The notes below the pieces were generated by a model, which saw nothing but the letters and a program-made list of their open reading frames with translations, was not told the origin of the DNA and did not search any database. Shown piece after piece: positions 42,185 through 54,780 of a stretch of 64,000 nt of DNA (the stretch's first letter is position 1; every line of letters starts with the position of its first letter). Source of the stretch: Lepisosteus oculatus. Taxonomy: Eukaryota > Chordata > Actinopteri > Semionotiformes > Lepisosteidae. The translations under genes and the position numbers were made by a program. The stretch spans positions 12,891,001-12,955,000 of the forward strand of contig NC_090711.1 in NCBI RefSeq assembly GCF_040954835.1, in the 5' to 3' direction.

Positions 42185-43055
42185 TTTTTAATCCTCCCTC
42201 TGTTTGTGTAAACTGGTTGTGGTTTCGCCAGCTCTAGTTTTATCCCCGCGTAGGGAGTTATATCGCTCTGGTAACAGCCAAATGAGGCTAAACATTAGCC
42301 TGGACTTTAGTATGAGGCTCTGGTTAATTTTAACAGGTGCCCCCATACCACGATTACAGGAATACTTCCCTTTTCTGTTGTTCTTGCTTATGTTTTTTTT
42401 AAATCAAATTAACAGCTGTAGACGTCGAGCTACTTTCTCAGTCTTTTTTTTCTCTTGTATGAAAACACTAGTGATGCTGTAACACCAAATGGGCCCATAA
42501 AAGATGACTTTGGAAAATGTTAGGCTACACTTGTCCTAATCTGTGCGATAGCGTCTTGCACGTCAGATTAAACATTAAACTTCCTTTGACTTGTTAAGTT
42601 CTCCTCTTTAAAGGCAACTTTGGTAACTCTTATGAGACAACTCCCCATTCATTGCATTATTTCCCAATTTCCAAGTGTTTGTTTCACTTTTGCCTATGCG
42701 TGCCTGTGGTTAGCGTGCTTTAGATCATGTTGTATCAGCGCGATGACAAGATGCGTTTCCGCTGCAGAAGTTTCTAAGGAAACACGGTGGAACAATATTA
42801 CTGTGGAGGGGTGTGGAAAAGCACAGTGACAGTGTGTTATAACCAAAAAACTATTGCAGACGATGCGAAAATAGCAAGACTCTGTTTAACATGATAAACA
42901 TCCACAAAAATTTAACATACAATAAGAAGATAGTTTACAAGCGAGAGTACTGGCTCATCTATTGCGCCTGGTGGCTAGTTCTGCTACAAGAGAGAATAAT
43001 GCAACGATGTAAGAAAAGATTACGTCGTATCTGTCTTGGTAGTGGTAATCCAATT
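42185..43055. other. Upstream region of the coiled-coil gene
   Basis: AT-rich, with no gene or named repeat recognised. Confidence 0.4.
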
Positions 43056-43059
43056 AACT

Positions 43060-43265
43060 ACTAAAGAATTAAAAAAATAACTAAGGACCCAATTCACGAA
43101 TGGACATTAAGAGACCTGGGAACAGGTGGAGCGTCTTTACACAGAGGGTGGTAGGTGTATTGAACATCCTGCTCAGCCATGAATTCCTCGGGCCTTCAGG
43201 AAAGGTTGGGAGCCCCGATCAATCACCTACACGTAACAGAATAGGTCGCCTGCAACCTCCCCTTT
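43060..43265 (+). repeat. LINE 3' end fragment
   Basis: Decayed relative of the segment at 32420. It keeps 'GCGTCTTTACACAGAGGGTG', 'GGTAGGTGTATTGAACATCC', 'GCTCAGCCATGAATTCC' and a closing 'AGAATAGGTCGCCTGCAACC' in place of the usual ending. It lies directly before the CpG island. Confidence 0.6.
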
Positions 43266-43299
43266 CTTCTCCGTAATGTGTAATCAACGACAATAAAAG

Positions 43300-44150
43300 A
43301 GAAGGAGGAAGTTGTTTGTTTGCTCTCACGCCGAGGTTCCACATCCCGATTTTATTCTCTTGGGTCTAATTTGAACTGAAAAACCGAGCAACATTCCTTC
43401 TGCAGTTTTTCCGCCTGCGGGATATTGTGGCTCGTCTTCAGCTTTAATAGATGACCAATTTCGGGAGGCCCCCTTTAAATATCCCCGAATTTAGGCACCA
43501 GAGCAAATGAAACGCATAAGCGAGAAAGTCGCAAAGAGCAAGACGGCATCAGAATGCGTATTTGTCGAAGAACATTGTTTAAATCGATGCCATTTTTTAA
43601 AAAAGAAAGCATCGCTTAGACGTCCTTTTGTCACCAAGTGCTCTATTGTAAGTCCGCCTCTCGTTGCCTGCCTGATGTTTATTGAGGTTGCCGGAGCAAC
43701 ACACCCCGCCTATGAGGCCGGTTTTCCACCGGGATCCCGTCTGCAGCTGCGGCTCAAACAGACGCCAGATGTTGCCAAAGAAGGCAGGGAAGTTTTCAGC
43801 CCTGGTTTCGCCGAGGACCTGGTGCGGCGGTGTGACTAACGGACGGAAGAAGCGCAGGTTATCCCACGGCTAAGGTTAGCGGAACATTGGTTTCGAGTGG
43901 CCCGGGGGGGGGAGGGGAAGGGATGTGACTATTTTCGGGTGGATTTCCACGCCGAGATCGCGGCGTGAATTTTTTTTTTGTCGGAGGGGGGAGGGATTTT
44001 GGAGCTCAGACCTCCACCATTCCGTGCGCGGAATCAATGCGAGGAAGTATCTTTTCGCAAACGCTTTTGTAATCGGGATATAGAAAGCGGTGACAAAGTA
44101 GCAGGCGCTACGATCGCAGAATAGCATCCGTGTAAGGTGTTGTTTTGTTT
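43300..44150. promoter_or_regulatory. CpG-rich, promoter-like island with no assigned gene
   Basis: CpG density is clearly higher than in the flanks, with runs such as CGAGATCGCGGCGTGAA and 'CGCCGAGGACCTGGTGCGGC'. Possible plus-strand donors GCGCAG|GTTATC (GT at 43858) and CTAAG|GTTAGC (GT at 43874) occur. In human the gene beyond SERINC3 is PKIG, transcribed away from SERINC3 with noncoding 5' exons. This island could therefore be the pkig promoter, or an upstream promoter for the coiled-coil gene. No coding exon supports either. Confidence 0.45.
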
Positions 44151-45970
44151 TGCATTTTCTGTTTTTTTAAAACTATGATTTAGCTCAGTGTAGCAGCTGA
44201 TGTATCGGCTGTCTGCGTGTTTTGAGTTTCGCTTTTTCGGTAGCTTGTTTTCCGAAATCTGCAGGTTAGGTATAAGCATTAACAGGTCATCAATCGCTCA
44301 GGTCATTAGGCTGAGCAATCCCGTGTCTCGTTTTATCTCCTCATTATCCTAGATCTTGTACAGAAACACGTTTTTCACGGCTGGTTTACCGTCGGGGTCT
44401 AAGGGTTTCTTGGTTTTGAGAAGTGGGGTTTTTCCCTGTCCATTTCAAATAAGGTGCTTTTTCTCCCCTAGAGATTTAATATTTGGTAAAAGGTGCACGT
44501 TACATAAATCATTATTTGGTATTTTTGGAGGAGGACTGAAAAAACTAAACACATTCTATGCCGTATGTCTTGATTAGAAAAATATATTGAAAATCGAAAT
44601 GTTTGGAGCGGAATATCAACCAAGCACGTTTTCAACCGGAGTTCCTATCAGCTAGTTCTTTAGGGAAGACATTGATAGGCTCAGCGGTCTTGTAAATGAA
44701 TTCTTACAGACTGTCTTGCACCCAGGTGTGAATGAACATGTGTGTATATATATAGACAATATAAATACAGCGGTGTGGTTTTCAGTCCAGTGAGCTCCGA
44801 TGCCGTTTTAAACTGGTAACTTTAATTGCAAGAATTTGCGTTTAAATAGTAAATTTTATATTTCAGAGTGAAAGTAAAAAGAAAAGGTTGAATAAACGAG
44901 TACAATCAAATAAGAATGTTTCAGCCATTCGGCGGTGAAGTTTAATGCAGTCACATTTCTAAAATAAGAAATTTCTGATCATCTTTTACCGCCAGGTGGC
45001 AGAAATATCAGCTATTGGCAAGGGTTTGTGTGCCTGGACCCTTGACATACCGTCTGCAATAAATATTTTACATATCATTTGTGTTTTACCTCCAGCGTTG
45101 TGTTTCAACTCACGGAATATAATAAAATGTATTAAACACAAATTAACCTCGACCTCCCGTAGCCGGCTCATTGACTGTTCTCATCTAGCTCTTTTTTTTA
45201 CGATTCCATGCTTTCTGGGGAGTTTGTATTTTCTGTTTTTCATCTGTTGTTGTTGGGATAAAACAACATGAAGTTGAAGTCATGTAAAAGCTAACAATGA
45301 GACGTGTTTTCGATGAGTTTTGCACAAATTTCCAGAACAGCGTTCAACCTCGGAAGTCTACGTCAATGATCAAACCTTTAACCTATTTTTAAACAAATTA
45401 CTAATTTATGCTGTAACCGTGGCGGTAATAATGATTACGGTGATAATTGCAGCCTTGTCTAGGAGCAAGAAGCGGTTAGTTCAACTTTGAAATATAAAAA
45501 GAAAGCAGAAATGTGAATAACATTAGAGCCTTCTTCGGGTAACTGAAAAAGACGCCACAGGTGAAATATTGTGATCTTCGTGTTGTAATCCATAGCGCGT
45601 AGTGTTTATTTGCTAACTTGGTTTAGTTTTAGTTTTGACTAGGGTGGAATAATACTCTGAGAAGATCATTTGCATGATCCAGTATTGCAAAGCCTGTTAT
45701 GATCGCTGCTGCTCCTCACCCAAAATGGGACAAGCTTTTAAAACGTGGACTGTGTTTCGATCCGACTGAAATCAAACATTGATTTTGCCCCCGTCACGAA
45801 TGGGATATGTGTTTCATAATGCATTACCAAAGGAGATTTTAAGCACATCTGTGGACATACAGGACGCTGTGTGTTGAATGGATTTGAGTGTAAAATAGTG
45901 TTTTCATAGCTCTTGTTCTGGGTCTTTTCAGAAAGCAGGGAAAGCTCATAAAGAAAGCAAATGTCCTCCT
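44151..45970. other. Noncoding DNA right of the CpG island
   Basis: AT-rich. No exon or named repeat recognised. Confidence 0.4.
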
Positions 45971-45973
45971 GTA

Positions 45974-46252
45974 GGTCACTGTATTGGCCATATACAATTT
46001 ATTGCATTAGGAATTTGACTTTTTGCAGACCCCAGCTTGCTCTCCATGAGACACACAGACAGGGAGAGAAGCTGGGGGTCAGAGTGCAGGGTCTGTCATT
46101 TATACGGTGCCCCTGGAGCAGTTGGGGCTAAGGGGCCCCTTGCTCAGGGGCCCAACGGAGTAGGATTCCTCTGCCGGCTGCAGGATTTGAACCGGCAAAC
46201 TTCTAGCCACAGGCGCAGATTCTTAGCCACAGTGCCACCGCTCTGCCCCAAC
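45974..46252 (-). repeat. tRNA-derived SINE, near full length
   Basis: On the plus strand it starts 'TCACTGTATTGGCCATATAC', then 'GAGACACACAGACAGGGAGA', 'GCCCCTGGAGCAGTTGGGGC' and 'GGATTTGAACCGGCAA' (complement of the B box). It ends in the complement of the A box at 46250. The 135-codon open frame across it is repeat-derived. It abuts the tRNA-like repeat starting at 46253. Confidence 0.88.
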
Positions 46253-46400
46253 GGGTGCAAGGCAGGATACTCACTGGACGAGATGCCAGTCCATCACAGG
46301 GCACCCACAGACACAGATTCACTCGCACCAGGGCCAATTTTCCCAGAAGCCAGTTTACCTACCAGCATGTCTTCGGATTATGCCAGGAAAGTGTCGCAGG
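46253..46400 (-). repeat. Dispersed tRNA-like repeat, 3' part
   Basis: 'AAGGCAGGATACTCACTGGA', 'GATGCCAGTCCATCACAGGG', 'CGCACCAGGGCCAATTTTCC' and 'CCTACCAGCATGTCTTCGGA'. The match fades after about 46385. The remaining tRNA-like part may be the piece at 46735-46845. Confidence 0.8.
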
Positions 46401-46734
46401 CCTGCTGGGAGCTCAGAGGAGGCCCGGGCCATTTCACAGGGTGAGCCCCCCTCATTGTTTGGGAAGAGGGGTAAGAAATATTGTTATGTAAAGAATGGCA
46501 TGATGGGAAGATTAACGGGTAGATTCGGCTCTGAAAGGGGGATGTTTTTTTACAGCCGTGGACTTTAGTCGAGAATCACAGTATATGGTAAAAGTTCCAA
46601 ATTTGACTTAAGTCAAGAAACACAGCCAAAGGGTTGAAGTGGAGGACCACGCACCCTTGGATGAGGTGAGGCCCCCCTGTGAGGTGAGGCCTGGGCCAAA
46701 TAGCCCTGCTGCCCCCCCCTCTCATAGGGCCTGA

Positions 46735-46845
46735 CAGGGAGAACATTCAATCTCCACACAGACAGCACCACAGGTCCAGGATTGAACCCAAGGGGCCAGC
46801 ACTGCGAGGCAGCCGTGTTACCTGCGCCGCTGTGCAGCCCACTCT
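46735..46845 (-). repeat. Dispersed tRNA-like repeat, tRNA-like end
   Basis: 'GGGAGAACATTCAATCTCCA', 'CACAGACAGCACC', 'GGATTGAACCC' (B-box complement) and 'CAGCACTGCGAGGCAGCCGT' are in the same orientation as 46253-46400. The two parts may be one copy split by about 330 bp. Confidence 0.75.
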
Positions 46846-46849
46846 TGTA

Positions 46850-49590
46850 GCTGCTGAGCTTATGTGGCATCAGGGGAATCACGTCTGTTAACAATAGCTA
46901 TGCGTCCGCATGACTTGGGAAAAGTAAAAGAATTCTAACCATGTCCTCGTCTATTTCTCTCAGGCGATTGCAGTTGTCTTGGACAGATTTTCACCTCGGT
47001 TTGTGCGGAATGGATGTGGTGTGTTTCATCTTGGTTTAGTGCAAAGTTGACAAATTGGAGGTATAAGGGCTGAAGGTCACTACACCCGCTGTGTGTAGAA
47101 CCTTCATTGTGTCTTTTGACCCAGTGCCTCGCCAGGAGAGAGAAGAACAGGTCTGTGCTGTGCTGACCTTGTTCTCCCTCTAAGGCCTCTGTATGTGTGG
47201 GCAACACAGGTGACCCCTTGCTGAAGCAAAGCACATTTTCTCTGTGCCACGCCCCTTGCTCTCTCAGTGCTCTAGGCTTGTGATCCAGCCAGCTGCTGTC
47301 TGGTATCAATAAATCTGTTATTAAAGCACATTTGCTGCCTTGCCTTGCAAAATACTCGCCCAGTCTGGGTTTCCCAGTCGACAAGGCCGAACCAGCAAGA
47401 TGATGGCAAGTTTCAATGCGGGGGCGGTTTGAAAACGAGGGTGGATCAGTAATGGGGGGGCTGCCAGGCAGCTTCTGTCCAGCGGGAACCTCGTGTCTTA
47501 GTCGAAGATAAAGCTTCCCACAGGGGTGGATTCAGACAAGATTTCTTTCCTTTTGCGCCCAGTAAGATTCTGAGTGTGGAAACTGATTCCCATTGCAAAA
47601 ACAGGAGGTTCTGCCACCCAGATTGCTGCACTGAGGATGTGACTAAACAGACACCTTCCCATTGCCTCTATATGGGGGGTATTGGTGCTAAACACCACCA
47701 TAATTGGGACAACAGCTAGTAACCTTATCTCTGTATAAAGGTCTCGGCTGTACTCGTGCAATGTAAATAGTGTAGAAACACAGCAGTGACCTGGGGATAA
47801 AGTTGAGGTCTTGTCTGGAATGTGGCTCTGTCGTCGTGTCGTGGCACCATGAGAGGAGCAGTCCTCTTCGGAAGCAGTAGAGGCAGGGTACTGGCTCGAT
47901 GTACTGTATACATTTCCCTTAAATCAAATCGCCAGTTTGTAAAGACGGATCGACAAACAGGTTCAGAGCAGTTTAAAGTTAATTGGTCTAATAAAGTCTT
48001 AGCCATTCACGCTGCCTGTGTTCTCATTTCATTTCAGCTGTGGAAGTGATCCAAATGAGGTTGTTTTAGCACATCTAGAAACTGACGACTCAAATAGGTC
48101 CCATGAAACCCACTGGATTGTGGCTCTCCAGGACCAGGGTTGGCCATCGCTGGTCTAAAGGGACTCCATCCTGACAGAGGTTCACTAGCTCTTTCCATTG
48201 ACCTGCAGTGTACACGTGTCCCATCAGTGATAATGCATCTTGTGTGTTCACATGTACCCATATCGTATCCGGCAGCTTTTGTGCAGGGGGAGTCTTTGAC
48301 CTTAACAATCATGTCTTTCACTCTTTATTTTTTGTTTTATTTTTCTTTTGGGTTCATTGCAATTAATTAATACATACTGATGTTGTGTTAGCTACAGTAT
48401 GTTTTTCCATAAAAAACCCCATCCAAAAAAGTGGCAATGGAATTTTTATATGAGTTTATCATCCTATTGAGCCATTTTCAACACACACCTATCTTTGGTA
48501 GGCTGTATACATTTTTGTAGACTGATTGATTGCTGGACACATGCATTTTTCTCTGGCCCTTTTTATAGAGTTACCCGACCAGCGCTGAAAACCTCAACAG
48601 TGGTCGTCTTGTGCTGTACCTATTATTTTAATCCTCATGTGGAGGGAAATTCGTTGCATTCCCTGTTTTTTTTTTCATGGGATAGTAGATGGATTTTTTT
48701 TTAGCTGTGTCACTTTTTGTCAGGAGTTAAAGCCTCTCTCATCCTCGTGATCAGCTTGCTGCCTGAAAGCAGGAGTGGTTTGTTATAAAAGAGCCACAGA
48801 TCGGGCAAGATTAAGAAGCACTGCCACATTGTACCACATTGCCTTTAGACAACCTTTAGACCAGATCTCATTGGTGTGGGTAAGGGTGACATTTCCATAT
48901 AGCACCCTTAAATTTGCTTTGTATCTGCGATTAAAGGATATTTTCTCTCCTATACAACGTTTTCCTTAGTCCCAACAGCATTTAGCAAACACTTATGCAT
49001 AACTGATTTTTGTTTAAACAATTTTTTTTCTCAAATTTATGAGGGATTCCCAACTTTTTATTCATTTTAAGAAGATGTGCTACTACAGAGCTATAATTCT
49101 GGACTAATTGTGATGCTGCTTGCTGAGGAAACATGATCCTGGAAGTTCATGTTGTTTTCCCATGTCTTCTCCTGGCCAGTACAGAATATTCCACTAGTAT
49201 GTACTTGTTTTACCTTTATAAGCAACATATTTAAAATATAGAGAGGAATATTCTGTCAATCCGAATTCAGAATATCAGAGATGCGATGTGCTCCGAATAC
49301 AAGGGGTGTCTTTGCCAGCAAGTTGTCTAATTTGTAGTGCAAGGAAGTTCATAGAAGTTAAACATTCATACTTTGTTATGGGATTGGTGATATTGGCGTG
49401 ATCTTTGCGGTTTTCTGTGCTGTGTAGAGATGAAGCACACTTCCACCTTGGATCTTTATGGGAGCTCGTGTGTTTTACTTGAATTGGCGGTTCAGACGTG
49501 CTCTTCTTAAAGAAAGCCTTGCTGTGAAGTGCTTGAAGTCACCCCCGTGTGGACGGTTTGCAAGATGGAGGCAGGCTGAAGCGGGTCCTT
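46850..49590. other. Noncoding DNA, no gene recognised
   Basis: Numerous short frames on both strands lack coding character. No named repeat was identified in this 2.7-kb stretch. Confidence 0.35.
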
Positions 49591-49591
49591 T

Positions 49592-49768
49592 GTGCGGTGG
49601 CTCTGTGGCTGTGAGCCTGTGGCTGGAAGGTTCCTGGTTCAAATCCCTCGGCCGCTTCAGGGCTGCTGTACCATGGCTGTCCCTGTGCGCTGACCCCCAG
49701 CTTCTCTCCCTGTCTGTGTGTCTCATGGAGAGCAAGTTGGGGCTAATAAGGTGATCTTATCTTATATT
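49592..49768 (+). repeat. tRNA-derived SINE with internal deletion
   Basis: Head 'GTGGCTCTGTGGCTGTGAGC', B box GGTTCAAATCC, then a jump past the 'CCCCTGAGCAAGGCCC' block to 'CTCTCCCTGTCTGTGTGTCT' and 'AATAAGGTGATCTTATC'. About 100 bp of the middle is missing compared with 29621-29900. Confidence 0.85.
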
Positions 49769-49769
49769 C

Positions 49770-51400
49770 TGGCTACCAGCGCTGCAGGTGGTTTTCACTT
49801 AAGTCATCAGGAGCTCTTCTCTTCTCACATTGGATTTCAGCAGATATTCGTACAAGAGTTTGCTGGGTAGGTGAGTTCCCACATGGACTACAAGCTGTAT
49901 AAGACCAAATCAGCAGGGGGCTGGGTGAAAAACGGTGATGGTCTTTTACAAATATGATTAAGAGATGATGGGCCACCCGTGTGATTTTTTTTTTTAAAAT
50001 GAATAGGATAAAAGGCAGCCGCAGTTCGTGGAAACAGAAGACACCTTGCTGATGTGGGTTTTTTTTTAATTCTTCCTGCTCAGGAAAGGCGCTGTTTTCT
50101 CCCTCTTTACGATTCTTTGCAAATCAAATTACCTCTCCGCCTACGTCCTCCTGGATGAGCTGGAGCGAGGGATGGTGCCACTGTGTGGGATTTGTTTGCT
50201 CGTTAAGGAAAAAGAGCCCGGAAAAAAACGGGACTTGTGAAGGGCAGAGGAACCTGGGGAGAAACGTGCATCTGGATGGATCCAAAATAAACTGGCTTGG
50301 ATGGATTAATGGATTATGAAGCTCCAATCCCCCCCCCATCTGAAAAGTTTGCTCTCACCGTTTTTTTAATTAAATCTGAGTGTGTGGTAAGTGGAGAAGC
50401 TACACGCTTTGACATTGTTGTCTCCATGGCTATAATTAAAAAGGAGAAAAGTGCCCGTTGTGTTGGAGAACCAAATGGTATTGGTATGCCTTTACTTTTC
50501 TGCAGTAAGAAAATAAAGTTGTTGTTTTTTTTTTAAAAAGGTATCTGCAGGTTAGAGCAAAACAAATTAACAAAGCATTTTGCTCCCGTGTACATTTTGC
50601 TCCATTTTGTTTCTCTTTGGAAAAACAGAATCCATTTTAAATCCTGAAAATATGTTCAAGTGAAAAACAGTAGTTGTCTTTGTTTTCCATGCCTGTGTTG
50701 TCTCTGGCTTGATTACTATTTACATTTCCTTTTTTTAATTAAGGTTAATTAGGAACTTTCACAATTCACGTTATTTCTAAAAATGAATTGTTTGAAGTCC
50801 TAGATTACTCCATTGAATACTTTATGTTCAAGGTTTCAGAGAACACTTACTTGCTTCAAAAGGATATTTTCAGTGGGCTTACTGTATTATTAGAATTAAT
50901 GCAATGTAACATTTCAACATTTTTATTACAATCATCTGACAATCTATTAACTGTTCTACCGTTTCTCTAGCCACAGCCAAAGTTGTTTTGGAAACATTTT
51001 GTTTTCGTTGCACAGGATTTCTTTGACATACTCCAGTGTATGAAAGGAATGAAGAGTTGAAACATCCCTGGCCCAGATCCAGAAAGAACCCAGCAAGAGG
51101 CATTTCACTTTGAATGAACTCCTTAAAAATAGTGGCATTCTTTTCAACCTTAATCGCTAATTTCTGGGCACGGCTTTGCTGATAGATATATTATATCCTG
51201 TATCTGTTTCTTGCTTGGAGCTGTTAGTTTCTTTAAATATATTATATATGTGTCACATTATTTTACTTTGGTTTTGCCAAGAGCTCTTTTTTTGAAGTTT
51301 CTCTTTAGTTTGGATTAAGATCAACATTGCAGTTATTCCTGTGCATTACCTGAAATTGTGCCTTGAACTCTTTTTAAAGCGCAAAAATACCACAAAGCAA
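49770..51400. other. Noncoding DNA, no gene recognised
   Basis: AT-rich. No named repeat or exon. Confidence 0.35.
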
Positions 51401-51404
51401 TCGG

Positions 51405-51595
51405 CCACCAAGTAAGCAGTCCTGCAAGAGGACTTTACGCTTTACACACAGAGTGGTGGGAGTCTGGAGCAAGCTGCTTAGCCATATTGGTGAAGTTGTT
51501 ACACTGGCTTCTTTCAAGTGGTGGATGATAAGTAAGTAAATAAGCTACAGAAACTGGTAGAATGACCTCCCTTTTTCTGATGTTCTTATATGCAG
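51405..51595 (+). repeat. LINE 3' end fragment
   Basis: 'CTTTACACACAGAGTGGTGG', 'GAGTCTGGAGCAAGCTGCTT', 'TTCTTTCAAGTGGTGGATGA' and the end 'CTGATGTTCTTAT'. Together these mirror the closing part of the reverse-transcriptase ORF and the short 3' end of CR1/L2-like elements. Confidence 0.68.
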
Positions 51596-51599
51596 AGCT

Positions 51600-52795
51600 T
51601 GATACATACTGGCTTTCCATTAGTTACATCTGGTTACTTTACAACAGCCACTGACTCATGAATATACCAGACTCAGATCTCCGACTTTTCAGGGAAGGTG
51701 TGGGGGAGTGAGAGGAGATTTTCCACATGTTTTAGGAGCCTCACCATTATTTTCCTGGACTACAGCAGATTCTGCCATGCTAGACTGGTTGCAAGTGTAA
51801 TTAATTCCACATCGTATTGTGTTTGTATAAAGAGCCCCTTTCCCACTTGTATCTGAAGGCTGCTCTCTTTGTGAGCTAATGTTTAAAAATGAATAATGAA
51901 AAATGCTTAAAAAGACTTTATGCAAACAATTCAAAGTGTAACCGGCTTCATGAGGTCAGTTGATGGAGTATCTTGAATACTAAGATGCAAGTATAAAGGC
52001 CTTTTCTGACTAAAAGACAAAATACAGTGCAGTGCTCAAAGGACTTCAAGTCTCTGAGGAGGCTGCTATTCATTCTTTTAAAGAACTCTTGGATGCTGTC
52101 CGCCTGGGTATTTAGAATCTGAGAAGCACTATGACATTTGAAGTTTGAGTAGCTGGGTTCATATGCACTGGGAGCAGGGCTGTGGGATTAAGGTCTTACC
52201 TAGTGAACTGGATTGATATTCCGAGAAATGATTTTGCTTTGTTTAGACCTGAAACTTTTTCATGGTTTTGCTCATGAATTCTCTTAGTGCGCCATTTACA
52301 GTGCCACAGCGAATTAAAGCAAGTGCTTTACTCACAAAGTGGACAGATGAGTCTGGGAAAGTGGAGTCTTCACGGTTTTTTAGAAAATCTTTCCATAGAC
52401 TCATGAAGTTGAGAAAAAAACTATCCCAGCCTTATCAAGGCAAATGTGCTTTACTTTAGTACCAAACAATAGGAGAGTCCGATGCCTGGTGTTAGCTTAT
52501 GTAAGAACTAGAAGACCTAAAAACCCACAATGGACCAGTTCGCTATGTCGTCCATCAGTGCGCTAACTCAGTGAATCATTTCCACCCTCATTTCATCCCT
52601 GACCACTGTGAAGCCAGTAAAGTGGTCTTTACTGCCCACGGGTACCAACTTGCATTTTAGTGATTTTTCCAGGTGTGGCCAACGTGATTCAGGGGGTCTG
52701 TGGAAGAGGGTTGAGCCAGTGGCTAAACAAACTGACATCTTCCGATGTGGTTTTGGGACTCTTATCTGAATTTTGTGTAATATGCTGTAACTGGA
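51600..52795. other. Noncoding DNA, no gene recognised
   Basis: No named repeat or exon. The open frames at 51689-51934 and 52262-52459 lack family features. Confidence 0.35.
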
Positions 52796-52796
52796 G

Positions 52797-52990
52797 GGCG
52801 CCACACTAGTGCAGTGGTCAGCATTGCTGCTTCGCAGTGCTGGAGCCCTAAGTTCAATTGCAGACCAGGGGTGCTGTCTGTGTGGAGTTTGTATGTTCTC
52901 CTTGCAGTTGTGTGGGTTCCCTGCAGGTGCTCTGGTTTCTGGTTGTGTGCCTTGGATGGACTGGCATCCCAGCCAGAAGTGGGAGCTTTA
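52797..52990 (+). repeat. Dispersed tRNA-like repeat, sense orientation, shortened
   Basis: 'GTGCAGTGGTCAGCATTGCT' (A-box side), 'AAGTTCAATTGC' (decayed B box), 'GTGCTGTCTGTGTGGAGTTT', 'GTATGTTCTCC' and then 'TGGATGGACTGGCATCCC'. The segment between the two last blocks is partly deleted. Confidence 0.85.
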
Positions 52991-52994
52991 AAGT

Positions 52995-54780
52995 TGGATG
53001 GACGTTGTAAATGGGACATTATGAGAGATAATTAACCTTTAAGAGAAAGAATTGAACATCTATATTAAGCATTATTATTGGTGCTTAATTACTGTGTACA
53101 GCAGATACTTAATACAGATAAACTGCTTGTAATCACTGCTGAATGAACATCTTATCAGTGCTACAAATTCTATCAGCAAATGTGAAAGTATTTTATGTAA
53201 ATCCGTTATTAAGATAATTCAAATACTGTAGTCCCTTTAAAAACAATGAAAAAGATCAGATGTTCTTGAATGTATGCTGTAATATTTTTTGGGATTTTTT
53301 GATAACTGGTCATTTCATTTGTTGGCATACACAAAAATAAAGAAAAATACATGTTTCCAAAGCACACCTGTTCAAGAGTAAATGCACTTTAATTGGCCGT
53401 GTCCTCAGGAGCCAGTCACAGTGTATTTGAAGGTTGCAGACATTTTGTTAATCTTATGTAAGCATCCTTCCCTTGTCAACACGTTCTTTATCAACCCTTC
53501 AAAACCCTAAATGAGACCGATTTCTCATTTGAAATCTATCATTTCAAAATATTGTATTTCATCCCGTTCATTTTTGGATTTTTCTTTGTTTCCTGTTGTC
53601 ATGAAGGGGTAATTCATGCCATCCTTTTAAGCGCTTACATTTTAATAACCCACTTTGAAGAACATCCTAATGGAGAGGCTTTTAAGGAGGGCTTTAACTG
53701 TAGTCTCTCTTGCCCTGTGCTTAAAACACCTGCTCTTGAGAGTTATACTCGGAGAGCATTTACCCAAATCCTAGCTAAATTGGGCTAACTGGGTGCTATG
53801 AAGCTTGCGTGTGCACACACATGTGATATTAGCTCCAGCAGGACATTACACATTTTACAGGCCTTTATATTGGTGGAAATGCAGGATTTAATGGACCTCT
53901 TAGCCATTAACTGTGATAGTGCACTTCAGAAAAGTAGGTAATACTGACTGTGTATCTATTTGAGGTATTTTGGCTTTTAGGGGCTAGTCTGTTGTAAATA
54001 AGCTCAAACCTAGCGCTCGAAGTTTAAGGAGATGAGATACAAAAAAGAGACTGGATGTCCATCTTTGCATTGTTAGGTGATGGTAGCTTATTGATTATAA
54101 TCAAACCAATTTGTGATTTCATCATGAATGAAATCGAATCATTGGTGTTCATCTTCGGTGACAGTGTGGTAGTTTGATCTGGCCATTGATGATACCATAG
54201 AGGAGGGATTCCCATATTCAGTCCAGAACCAACCTTAATTCCCTTTTTGCTCCAGGGTATTGCTCCATTTCCTGGTCTGCATTAGTTACTTGGGTTGGCT
54301 TTGTCAGTTCCTTAAAGATGTTGGGCACTTCTTGTTGCTTGTAGCTTATTATGGAATTTCTTTGCACCACGTTCAAGTTAAGAGTTTGTCAAAGTGATTT
54401 TTTCACAAGCATTGCTTCCACCCTAACACAGGACGTGTGAGTGGAAATAGTTGTAATCACCTGAAGCTTGTTTATACAATGTTTTGATCTGTTACTTTTG
54501 ATCAGAATTGTCTACACTGAAGCCGATTACAAACATCAATGGGGACAGTAGTCAGTGTATGATATCGGTTGCCATTTGTACTTGTTCTATATTGCACAGA
54601 TTTAGTGACCAAATGAACGTCTGATTTAGGGGTGTCTAATTCCAAAAACGAACAGTATCTGAATTAAGACTGCTGCAAGGGCAAACATAGGCTTTTTGTT
54701 AGTTGTACGGTGGGTTAAGCAGGCTGGTCTGTCCCCAGTGAGACACTGTGATCTTTGGGTAATGTGGGTGTGGCAAAGCA
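52995..54780. other. Noncoding DNA, no gene recognised
   Basis: AT-rich. No named repeat or exon recognised. Confidence 0.35.

Noticed and set aside
43507-43839. 110-codon plus-strand frame in the CpG island
   Set aside because: No recognisable domain. CpG islands often hold long chance frames.
46037-46444. 135-codon plus-strand frame
   Set aside because: It lies within a SINE and the adjoining tRNA-like repeat. Similar frames occur in the other SINE copies.
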